DNA of 46,672 nt from JBDRDD01 sp043821115 (lineage in GTDB: Bacteria > CAYTYR01 > UBA6262 > DAOVJB01). The position numbers and the translations under genes were made by a program. The stretch spans positions 1 through 46,672 of the forward strand of contig JBDRDD010000016.1 of the NCBI GenBank assembly GCA_043821115.1, written 5' to 3'. Positions 1-6,847 of this stretch are shown one piece after another (position 1 is the stretch's first letter; the number at the start of each line of letters is the position of its first letter). The notes beneath the pieces were generated by a model. It did not search any database and was not told the origin of the DNA. It was given only the letters and a program-made list of their open reading frames with translations.

Positions 1-1
1 A

Positions 2-1207
2 CTGGGTTTGAGGGTGGATTCAGACAAAAAGCCGCAATATAAGGGTTCATTCTTCGTAGATAATGTCAGGCTCGGAGTTCTGCCTGCAGATAAGATCAAG
101 AAGCTTGTAAGACAAATCGAAGAAGAGGAGCTGCTGTTTGGCTTTGAAGAAGATATAAAAGGCTGGAATGTTCCTGATTGGGCCAAGCAGGAAAAGGGAA
201 AATATATTGTTGAGGGAATAGCCAAGTCAAATAAATTTTCTGTTCAGGGTGAAGGTTCTCTTGAAGTAAAGACAGATTTTCCTGGTGGCAATTGGACTGC
301 CGCATATTTGGAGCATGTTGAGTATCTTAACTGGGGCAACTACAGTGATGTTCTGGTTGACATATATCTTCCGAAGGACGCTCCGGAAGGCCTTAAAAGC
401 AAGATCATACTGATAGCGGGAAAGAGCTGGGAGTGGACAGAGATGAAACGTCCTGTTCGTCTTGTGCCTGGTGAATGGACCACGGTAAGGGCAAGCCTTA
501 TGCCCGGCAGTACCGACTGGAAAGGGATAAAACCTGATGATGAATTCCGTATGGATGTCAGGAATTTAGCCATTAGGGTGGACTCAGATAAGAAACCCGT
601 ATACAAAGGTTCCTTTTACATAGACAATTTGAGGCTAGGTGTTCTTCCGGGTGCTAAAGCCAGCAAGAAGGTGGCTTCTTCTGAAAAAGTTGTTTTCGGT
701 TTCGAGGATGGGACCGGATCCTGGGGAATTCCTGATTGGGCATGGGGAGTCGAAGTTTATGTTGCCGAGGAAATATATGTTTCAGATAAATATGCAAGTG
801 AAGGGGCTAATTCCCTTAAAGTAAAAGCTAACTTTCCAGGTAAAAGATGGACAACCGCTTATGTGGAGAACATAGAACAATTTGACTGCAGTGACAGTTG
901 TGATATCGCAGTGGATATTTATATTCCAGAAGGTTCTCCAGCAGGTCTGGTGGGTAAAATAATACTTGCTGTTGGAGAAGAATGGAGATGGACTGAAATG
1001 ATACGTCCTGTTCGTCTTGTGCCTGGTGAATGGACCACGGTAAGAGCGAGCCTGCTTCCAGGAAGTATTGACTGGCAGGGAGGAAGGTCCGATGAGGATT
1101 TCAGAGCAGGGATAAGGAAAATAGGCATAAGGGTTGATTCTGATAAGTCTCCTGTATATAAGGGTGATTTTTACATTGATAATATAAGGCTTTCTGTCAG
1201 CGAGTAG
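2..1207 (+). CDS. Tandem-module secreted protein, 5' truncated by window edge
   Basis: The reading frame is open from the first bases: two codons (Leu-Gly) precede the TTG at 8 and continue the repeat pattern 'LG-RVDSD', so the true start lies upstream. The visible 401 codons hold the end of one module, then two full modules of about 170 residues. Each begins with an Asp/Glu-rich 'FE(D/E)..GW..PDWA' element, has a central 'DFPG..W..A' and 'DIYLP', and ends with 'RVDSD..PVYKG.FYIDN.RL'. Alternating beta-type sequence with conserved aromatic residues resembles galactose-binding-like jelly-roll or carbohydrate-binding modules. That is inference from pattern; I cannot name a CBM family. No catalytic domain is visible in the part seen. 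The next gene has two modules of the same kind with a signal peptide, so export is likely. Both precede a glycoside hydrolase. Binding of a polysaccharide is the best guess. Confidence 0.75.
   Translation: MGLRVDSDKKPQYKGSFFVDNVRLGVLPADKIKKLVRQIEEEELLFGFEEDIKGWNVPDWAKQEKGKYIVEGIAKSNKFSVQGEGSLEVKTDFPGGNWTAAYLEHVEYLNWGNYSDVLVDIYLPKDAPEGLKSKIILIAGKSWEWTEMKRPVRLVPGEWTTVRASLMPGSTDWKGIKPDDEFRMDVRNLAIRVDSDKKPVYKGSFYIDNLRLGVLPGAKASKKVASSEKVVFGFEDGTGSWGIPDWAWGVEVYVAEEIYVSDKYASEGANSLKVKANFPGKRWTTAYVENIEQFDCSDSCDIAVDIYIPEGSPAGLVGKIILAVGEEWRWTEMIRPVRLVPGEWTTVRASLLPGSIDWQGGRSDEDFRAGIRKIGIRVDSDKSPVYKGDFYIDNIRLSVSE
448..489 (+). repeat. 42-nt perfect direct repeat, copy 1
   Basis: This 42-base stretch recurs without mismatch at 1003-1044, 555 bases downstream. 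It encodes the 'RPVRLVPGEWTTVRA' segment in two consecutive modules. Flanking module DNA differs much more, so the identity stands out. Confidence 0.9.
1003..1044 (+). repeat. 42-nt perfect direct repeat, copy 2
   Basis: Second copy of the repeat at 448-489, in the same position of the following module. It begins with bases acgtcctgtt and ends with cacggtaag. A recent intragenic duplication or gene conversion would explain it. Confidence 0.9.
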
Positions 1208-1272
1208 TTTTCAAGAAAAGGATTCTTCAAAGGATATTTTAGAAAGTATTGAAACCACATTGAAAAAATTGC

Positions 1273-1301
1273 TTGATTTTTTAATTGGTTTAAGCTATAT
1301 T
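1273..1301 (+). promoter_or_regulatory. Putative sigma70-type promoter for the two-module protein
   Basis: TTGATT at 1273-1278 and TATATT at 1296-1301 are separated by 17 bases in an AT-rich intergenic stretch of 134 bases. The start codon follows about 40 bases downstream. The whole region is AT-rich, so a chance match is possible. Confidence 0.4.
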
Positions 1302-1341
1302 TTCATGTATATAATTTTAATTAAATAAAAAAAGGGATAAC

Positions 1342-2583
1342 ATGAAAAAAGACAAAATCAAGTATTTGAGTTGTCTAATTTTCATTATTTTATCGGGTTT
1401 TTTTTTAACAATTGCAAATTGTGCTGAGCAGGATTTTAGGGCACCCAAAAAACAACTTACAGACCCGCAGATCATTTACGATTTTGAGGAGGATACCCAG
1501 GGATGGGAAGTTCCTGATTGGGCCTGGCAGAAAGCAGACCATGTAGGCGAAGAGATAGATATTTCTAAAAAATATGCCAAGACAGGGAAGAGCTCTTTAG
1601 AGCTCAAAGCTGATTTCCCGGGCAAGATGTGGAGCGCTGCCGTTATAGAGGTAACGGAATATTTTAACTGGATTGATTATGGCAAGGTATCCTGTGATAT
1701 CTATTTGCCCAAAAAGACACCCCCTGGTCTTAAAGCAAAGATTAATGTGCATTCGGGAGAAAAGTGGAAATATTTTGAAATGAGTCGCTCCGTGGCGTTA
1801 AAATCCGGAGAGTGGGTTACGGTAAGTGCTGATTTGAAACCCGGGAGTTCAGATTGGCGGGGGGGCTTGATAAGATCTAATGAGTTTAGAAGGGACATAA
1901 GAAAGTTGGGCATAAGGGTTGAATCTGATTTTCAGCCTGTTTATGAAGGGTCTATTTATATAGACAATATGCGCTTAACCGAATTGTTCAAGGAAGAGGA
2001 AATAGCTGCACTGGAGAACTTCGAGTTGCCTGATGTAATGCAGGTTTCCGATTTTGAAGGCAGCTTGGAAGGATGGGAAATTCCTCACTGGACGAAGCTG
2101 AAAACAGATCACGTAGGTAAAAGCGTAAGTGTGTCGGACAAAAAAGCCTCTAGCGGTAAGAGTTCTTTGGAGCTGCTCACTGATTTTCCCGGAGATGATT
2201 GGAATGGGGCAGTGGTGGAAGTAATGCAGTTTTCCGACTGGGCTCCCTATGGGAGGGTATCAGCCGATGTTTATTTACCTGAGAACGCCCCCCTGGGGAT
2301 AAATGCAAGGATTATACTGACCGTAGGTGAGGGGTGGAAATGGACGGAGATGAAAAACTTACAACGCTTGGAACCGGGTAAGTGGGTTACAATTATGGCT
2401 GACTTAAAAGCGGGCAGCGTCGACTGGAAGGGAAGACATGGCGTGGACGATAGTTTCCGCAGGGATGTCAGGAAGGTTGTTGTCAGGTTCGAGGCTTACG
2501 GTGGAAGAGCAGTATATAATGGGCCGGTTTACCTTGATAATATAAGGTTGACTGAAAGAGTGGAAGAGCCTGTAAGCAAATAA
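1342..2583 (+). CDS. Secreted protein with two jelly-roll-like modules
   Basis: 413 residues. A positively charged N-terminus and a hydrophobic stretch (about residues 8-27), ending near 'IANCA', form a signal peptide. A Cys lies there, but Asn at -1 makes a lipobox poor. Two modules follow (about 47-211 and 233-405), each with 'DFE....GWE(V/I)P.W', 'DFPG..W..AV.EV', 'D(I/V)YLP', 'SG(E/K)WVTV..DLK.GS.DW' and '(I/V)Y(I/L)DN.RL'. They match the modules of the preceding gene, so the two are paralogues. No catalytic residues are recognised. Start ATG at 1342 has AAAGGGAT just upstream. The gene has its own putative promoter and runs into the GH113-like gene 37 bases later. A role in glycan binding at the cell surface is inferred from neighbours. 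The family could equally be a structural beta-sandwich repeat. Confidence 0.8.
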   Translation: MKKDKIKYLSCLIFIILSGFFLTIANCAEQDFRAPKKQLTDPQIIYDFEEDTQGWEVPDWAWQKADHVGEEIDISKKYAKTGKSSLELKADFPGKMWSAAVIEVTEYFNWIDYGKVSCDIYLPKKTPPGLKAKINVHSGEKWKYFEMSRSVALKSGEWVTVSADLKPGSSDWRGGLIRSNEFRRDIRKLGIRVESDFQPVYEGSIYIDNMRLTELFKEEEIAALENFELPDVMQVSDFEGSLEGWEIPHWTKLKTDHVGKSVSVSDKKASSGKSSLELLTDFPGDDWNGAVVEVMQFSDWAPYGRVSADVYLPENAPLGINARIILTVGEGWKWTEMKNLQRLEPGKWVTIMADLKAGSVDWKGRHGVDDSFRRDVRKVVVRFEAYGGRAVYNGPVYLDNIRLTERVEEPVSK

Positions 2584-2620
2584 ACTCAAGTTATACAAAA
2601 AAGAAAAAGTGAAAGGGAAT

Positions 2621-3679
2621 ATGGTGAAAATGAAAAAACTGTCCTTTGCTGTTTTAAGCTTGCTTATCCTTTTGTCTGTCAGTCTGGTCAACGCAGATAA
2701 TGATTTTACCCCTGAGTTTCAGAAGGGTATTTCGTACATAGTCTGGGACAAAGATTATTATGGTTCCAGGAGCTCAGATGACACCCTCGAAAAATTAGCA
2801 AAAACGAACGCTGAGTGGGTAGGTTTGCACACCACGTGGTATCAGCAAAAATATGATGCGATGGATATTCATCCTACCTCCGCGACACCCTCAGATGATG
2901 GTTTGATTCACGCTATCAAAACAATACATGAGCTTGGTATGAAAGTTATGCTGAAGCCTCAGCTTGACCTGCTTGATTCTTCTGGTGGGGAATGGCGCGG
3001 TTCTATTGAGTTCGACACAGAAGAGGACTGGCAGACCTGGTTTGACAGCTATACTGCCTTCATGACACATTATGGCAGGCTTGCCCAGGAAAATGGGGTG
3101 GAGATGATCTGTATCGGGACAGAACTGACCGCCGCGACGACCGTGCGTTCAGATCTTTGGAAGGATAAAGTGATAAAATCAGTAAGGGAGGTTTATCAGG
3201 GTCCTCTTACATATGCTGCTAACTGGTACGATGAATATCTGGATATTCAATTTTGGGATGCATTGGATTATGTGGGGATTGACCCCTATTTTCCTTTGGT
3301 AAGTGTCAACGAGCCTTCCTTCAAGGAGATAAAGCAGGGGTGGGAAAGCCGGGTCAAGGAAATTGAAGAGTGGCAGAAAACTATTAATAAACCTATAATT
3401 TTTACGGAGATCGGTTATCGCAGTTCAACAGGCTCTGCAAAAAACCCATGGGAGCATATGCCTGGAAAAAAAATAGACCTCGAGCAACAGGCTGATTGTT
3501 ATAAAGCGTTATTTGAGACCTTCTGGGATAAGTCCTGGTTTTACGGTATATACTGGTGGGAATGGGGGAGCAGTGTCAAGAGCGGCGGGCCCAAAAACAG
3601 GGGCTTCAGCCCGCAGAACAAACCCGCAGAGGATGTGATTAAAAAGTGGTATGAGAAAATCCCTGAGGGTAAGAGATAA
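2621..3679 (+). CDS. Secreted GH113-like glycoside hydrolase (beta-mannanase type)
   Basis: About 352 residues with a signal peptide ending near 'VSLVNA'. The mature part is a (beta/alpha)8 clan GH-A hydrolase: 'CIGTEL' carries the likely acid/base Glu (E168 from this start) and 'PIIFTEIGYRS' the likely nucleophile Glu (E263), followed by 'YWWEWG' lining the active site. The layout and the TEIGY motif fit GH113, whose known members cut beta-1,4-mannan. Substrate here is not proven. Start is ambiguous: GTG 2609, ATG 2621, GTG 2624 and ATG 2630 are all in frame around GAAAGGGA at 2611-2618. ATG 2621 or GTG 2624 gives the best usable spacing. It follows two module proteins that could direct it to substrate, and precedes intracellular sugar genes, consistent with a saccharide-use operon. 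Confidence 0.8.
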   Translation: MVKMKKLSFAVLSLLILLSVSLVNADNDFTPEFQKGISYIVWDKDYYGSRSSDDTLEKLAKTNAEWVGLHTTWYQQKYDAMDIHPTSATPSDDGLIHAIKTIHELGMKVMLKPQLDLLDSSGGEWRGSIEFDTEEDWQTWFDSYTAFMTHYGRLAQENGVEMICIGTELTAATTVRSDLWKDKVIKSVREVYQGPLTYAANWYDEYLDIQFWDALDYVGIDPYFPLVSVNEPSFKEIKQGWESRVKEIEEWQKTINKPIIFTEIGYRSSTGSAKNPWEHMPGKKIDLEQQADCYKALFETFWDKSWFYGIYWWEWGSSVKSGGPKNRGFSPQNKPAEDVIKKWYEKIPEGKR

Positions 3680-3685
3680 GGAAGT

Positions 3686-3715
3686 TACATGCTTCTGTGA
3701 TGTGACAGAAGTGTA
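3686..3715 (+). other. Intercistronic hairpin after the GH113-like gene
   Basis: CTTCTGT at 3692-3698 pairs with ACAGAAG at 3705-3711, extended by TACA/TGTA past a two-base bulge. No T-run follows, so this looks more like an mRNA processing or stability hairpin than a terminator. Confidence 0.45.
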
Positions 3716-3747
3716 CAAAAATAAATTTATGGAAAGGAGGAAAGAGT

Positions 3748-4803
3748 ATGAAACTAAAAGCAGGTGTAATAGGATGCGGAAAAATAGCACAAAGGTTGCA
3801 TCTCCCGCAGTATGAAGGATGTGGCAAGGTTGAGATAGCTGCGGTATGTGACTGGGACAAGAATCTAGCACAGCAGATGGCAGACCAGTATGGGGTGAAG
3901 AACGTCTATACAAATCATAACGATCTACTTAATAACAAAGATATTGACGTTGTTTCTGTTTGTATCCCGAACTACGAGCATTGCGAAGTTGTAAAGGCTG
4001 CGGCGGAAGCCAAAAAGCATGTACTTTGCGAGAAGCCTATCGCTATGAGCCTCAAGGAAGCCTCTGAGATGATAGAGGCCTGTGAGAAGAACAAGGTCCT
4101 CTTCATGGTTGAACAGACACAGAGATTTGACCCCAACCACGAGGTGGCAAAAGAGGTGCTTGAAGACGGTATGCTTGGCAAGATTCTATCCGTGTGGGCG
4201 AGAATAGGACATGCAGGCCCTGAATACTGGAACCCGGATGCGGCTGACTGGAAGGGCGGAACAGCATGGTATGTCACGAAAGAGCAGTCAGGAGGAGGAG
4301 CCCTTATCGATGTGGGTATTCATATTTATGATTTAGTCAGGTGGCTCATGGGAGAGGAAGTTGTTGAGATCTCCGGCAGGACTGCCACACTAGTTAAGCC
4401 TTTTAAGGTTGAGGACCACGGTATAGCACACTTGAAGTTTGAGAGTGGCGCAATCGGCGGGTTCGGCGTAAGCTGGAACACACGTCCATACCAGGTCATA
4501 CTCTTCTTCTACGGTGAGAAGGGAACCATGAAGGTTGAGTTCGGTGCAAATCCTCCTGTTATGGTGAACTTCGGCAACCCGACGCATGTAGGCGACCCGA
4601 ATTGCGGATGGGGCAGTTGCACTCCTAATGGAAGGGACCAGAGCAGACGCGGCGGGCCGATAGCGTATTTTATGGACTGCATAATAAAAGGCGAGAAACC
4701 CTTTATTTCAGGTGAACAGGGAAGAAAGAGCCTGGAAGGTCTTATGGGTGTTTATAAATCAATGGAGACCGGTCAGGTTGTTAAGTTTCCAATGAAGGAA
4801 TAG
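3748..4803 (+). CDS. Gfo/Idh/MocA family NAD(P)-dependent oxidoreductase (copy 1)
   Basis: 351 residues. An N-terminal Rossmann fold (GVIGCGKIAQ, residues 6-15) binds NAD(P). The family signature 'CEKP' gives catalytic Lys96. The C-terminal alpha/beta domain has 'GGGALIDVGIHIYDLVRW', with Asp188 and His192 in the DxxxH pair that forms the active site with the Lys in inositol dehydrogenase and relatives. These enzymes oxidise or reduce a hydroxyl on a sugar or cyclitol; the exact substrate cannot be read. A strong Shine-Dalgarno (GGAAAGGAGG) precedes ATG 3748. It is a clear paralogue of the gene at 5717, and a sugar isomerase lies between them. Such pairs with an isomerase often convert a sugar through a keto intermediate, which is what I infer here. 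Confidence 0.88.
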   Translation: MKLKAGVIGCGKIAQRLHLPQYEGCGKVEIAAVCDWDKNLAQQMADQYGVKNVYTNHNDLLNNKDIDVVSVCIPNYEHCEVVKAAAEAKKHVLCEKPIAMSLKEASEMIEACEKNKVLFMVEQTQRFDPNHEVAKEVLEDGMLGKILSVWARIGHAGPEYWNPDAADWKGGTAWYVTKEQSGGGALIDVGIHIYDLVRWLMGEEVVEISGRTATLVKPFKVEDHGIAHLKFESGAIGGFGVSWNTRPYQVILFFYGEKGTMKVEFGANPPVMVNFGNPTHVGDPNCGWGSCTPNGRDQSRRGGPIAYFMDCIIKGEKPFISGEQGRKSLEGLMGVYKSMETGQVVKFPMKE

Positions 4804-4823
4804 TTCTGGGCAAAATTTGAGGA

Positions 4824-4855
4824 GGGTACAGAGAAGATTATCTTTGTGCCCTTTT
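4824..4855 (+). terminator. Possible weak terminator or attenuating hairpin
   Basis: GGGTACA (4824-4830) pairs with TGTGCCC (4845-4851), with an inner AAGA/TCTT pairing, followed by TTTT at 4852-4855. The T-run is short, so partial read-through into the isomerase gene is likely. Confidence 0.4.
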
Positions 4856-4896
4856 CAGAACTTTTATTTACGTATCTATCCGGGTAGGGAGGATTT

Positions 4897-5697
4897 ATGT
4901 TAAAACTCAGTCTTTGCAGTTATTCTTTCCACAGGACCCTTGAAGCCAAGAAGATGACGATAGAAGAAATAATGAAGTATTGTGCCGAGACCTTAAAGGT
5001 CGGCGGCTTTGAGATACTGGGTGAATACATTCCCAGTACAGAAAAAAAAGATTTAATGGCTCTTAAGAAACTGGCTACGGAGTTACATCTTACCATTTGT
5101 GCTATTTCTGCGCCCTTTAACAGTTTTGCCCAGGAAAACGAAGAGGGTCTGAACGAACAGATTAAGATGGTTAATAAATATCTGGATGTCGCATATGAAC
5201 TCGGGACACCGGTACTGAAGCTTTTTGCCGCTTGGGGCGACCCCAAAGACAAGGAAAGATTATGGCCCAATGTTGTGAAGGGCCTGCAGGCTTGCGCCGC
5301 TCACGCAGAGGAGCTTGGAATAACGCTGACAGTGGAGCCTCATAATCACGGGGCTTATCCTTCAACGGCTGAGGATACCATAAAGCTGTTAAAGGATGTG
5401 AATTCGCCTTACGTGAAGCTGCTGCTTGATATCGGCAATTATACGGACAAGGATATTTACGATTCAATAGAGAAGACGGTTCCTTATGCCGATTACATGC
5501 ATGCAAAGTTTCACAAGATGTCAGATGACGCCAAGACGGCTGATTTTGATTATGATCGCATCTTCAAGATCCTTAAAGCCGCAAATTACAGGGGATTCAT
5601 GTCCATAGAGTATGAGGGCGATTCCGATGAATTGAAATATATACCGCTTTGTGTTGATTTCATGAAGCGCTATATCGCAGAATATACTCAAAAATAG
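4897..5697 (+). CDS. Sugar phosphate isomerase/epimerase (xylose-isomerase-like TIM barrel)
   Basis: 266 residues, the usual length for the AP-endonuclease-2/xylose-isomerase-like TIM barrel family. Candidate metal and substrate residues sit at barrel strand ends: Glu and His in 'LTVEPHNHG', Asp in 'LLLDIGNY', His in 'YMHAKFH' and Glu in 'MSIEYEG'. The family contains isomerases, epimerases and dehydratases acting on free sugars, keto-sugars or inosose. The sequence does not fix which. It sits between two Gfo/Idh/MocA dehydrogenases, a common arrangement for inositol or sugar oxidation-epimerisation routes. ATG 4897 follows GGGAGG at a good distance. There is no signal peptide, so it is cytoplasmic. 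Confidence 0.85.
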   Translation: MLKLSLCSYSFHRTLEAKKMTIEEIMKYCAETLKVGGFEILGEYIPSTEKKDLMALKKLATELHLTICAISAPFNSFAQENEEGLNEQIKMVNKYLDVAYELGTPVLKLFAAWGDPKDKERLWPNVVKGLQACAAHAEELGITLTVEPHNHGAYPSTAEDTIKLLKDVNSPYVKLLLDIGNYTDKDIYDSIEKTVPYADYMHAKFHKMSDDAKTADFDYDRIFKILKAANYRGFMSIEYEGDSDELKYIPLCVDFMKRYIAEYTQK

Positions 5698-5716
5698 TTT
5701 TTAGGGAGCATTATAA

Positions 5717-6811
5717 ATGCCTGTTAAGGTGGGTGTTATAGGCTGTGGCAAGGTCGCACAGCGCCTTCATTTGCCTCAATATCTTAATACCGAGACCTTG
5801 AAGATTGCGGGAGGCCCTTCCAGACTGCTTTGGCTGTGTGAAACACCGGTTGATGCCGAACTGGTCGGGTTATGTGACATAAAAGAGGACCTGGTTAAAG
5901 ATATTGCTTCTCAGATAGGTGTAAAAAAGGTATATACGGATTACCGCAAACTACTTGAGAATGATGAGATAGAAGCGGTGTCCATCTGTACCCCTAATTA
6001 CCTTCATGCGGAGATGACTATTGCCGCAGCTAATGCGGGCAAACATGTCCTGGTTGAGAAACCCATGGCGACTTCTCTTGATGAAGCCAGGGCTATGGTA
6101 GAAGCCGCTCGCAAGAACAAAATTTTTCTTATGGTTGAGCAGACTCACCGATTCGGACCGAACCCGGAAATAGTAAAAGAAGTAATTGATGAGGGTTTAA
6201 TCGGCAAGATCTTTTATGTCTGGGGCAGGATAGGGCACGCTGGTCCTGAACAGTGGAGTCCAGGTGCTGACTGGTTCCTGCAAAAGCGAACCTGTGGCGG
6301 CGGCGCCATGATAGGCATAGGTGTGCATATCTATGACCTGATGCGCTTCCTGCTGGGTAAAGATGCTGTTGAGGTGTCAGGGACTATGGGGCCTATGAGG
6401 CCTCCTTATTTCGAGGTTGAAAGCAGCGCTGTTGCCCATGTGAAGTTTAATGACGGGACCCTTGGTGCTTTTGAGGCGAGCTGGTCAACCCGTCCTTATC
6501 AGATGATAGTTATATTATACGGTGAAAAGGGTACAATGACTCTTTCCTTTGGAGCGGAGTCTCCGGTGGTTGTACAATACGGGATGCCTACGGGAGTCGG
6601 TGATCCAAATTGCGGATGGGGAACATTTATTCCCGCAAGACGCTCGAAGAGTAAAACAGGCGGTCCTATAGCCTATTTCATAGATTGCATAAAGAACAAC
6701 ATACAACCCTCTATTTCAGGGGAGGAAGGAATGAAGACTCTTGAGGGTGTATTGGCGGTATATGAGTCAAGCAGTACAGGAAAAAATGTTAAGCTTACTT
6801 CCAAGATGTAA
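5717..6811 (+). CDS. Gfo/Idh/MocA family oxidoreductase (copy 2), catalytic Asp replaced
   Basis: 364 residues, closely related to the gene at 3748 along its whole length. The Rossmann motif (GVIGCGKVAQ) and Lys115 in 'VEKP' are kept. Two differences stand out. First, an extra segment of roughly 18 residues (about 24-46, containing 'GGPSRLLWLCE') lies between the first helix and second strand. Second, the active-site pair reads 'GGGAMIGIGVHIYD': His204 is present, but the Asp found in copy 1 (D188) is Gly200 (GGC codon, one base from GAC). It may therefore have different chemistry, work in one direction only, or be a partner subunit. The gene begins 19 bases after the isomerase stop, with AGGGAGC upstream, so the two are co-transcribed. 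The substrate is probably a keto or amino sugar derivative; unproven. Confidence 0.86.
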   Translation: MPVKVGVIGCGKVAQRLHLPQYLNTETLKIAGGPSRLLWLCETPVDAELVGLCDIKEDLVKDIASQIGVKKVYTDYRKLLENDEIEAVSICTPNYLHAEMTIAAANAGKHVLVEKPMATSLDEARAMVEAARKNKIFLMVEQTHRFGPNPEIVKEVIDEGLIGKIFYVWGRIGHAGPEQWSPGADWFLQKRTCGGGAMIGIGVHIYDLMRFLLGKDAVEVSGTMGPMRPPYFEVESSAVAHVKFNDGTLGAFEASWSTRPYQMIVILYGEKGTMTLSFGAESPVVVQYGMPTGVGDPNCGWGTFIPARRSKSKTGGPIAYFIDCIKNNIQPSISGEEGMKTLEGVLAVYESSSTGKNVKLTSKM

Positions 6812-6847
6812 AAAAGGGCAAAGACCCAATTGAAAAAGGAGGAATAG

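Noticed and set aside
1208..1262. Terminator after the first module protein
   Set aside because: Only a 5-bp AAGAA/TTCTT pairing is seen, with no clear T-run directly after it.
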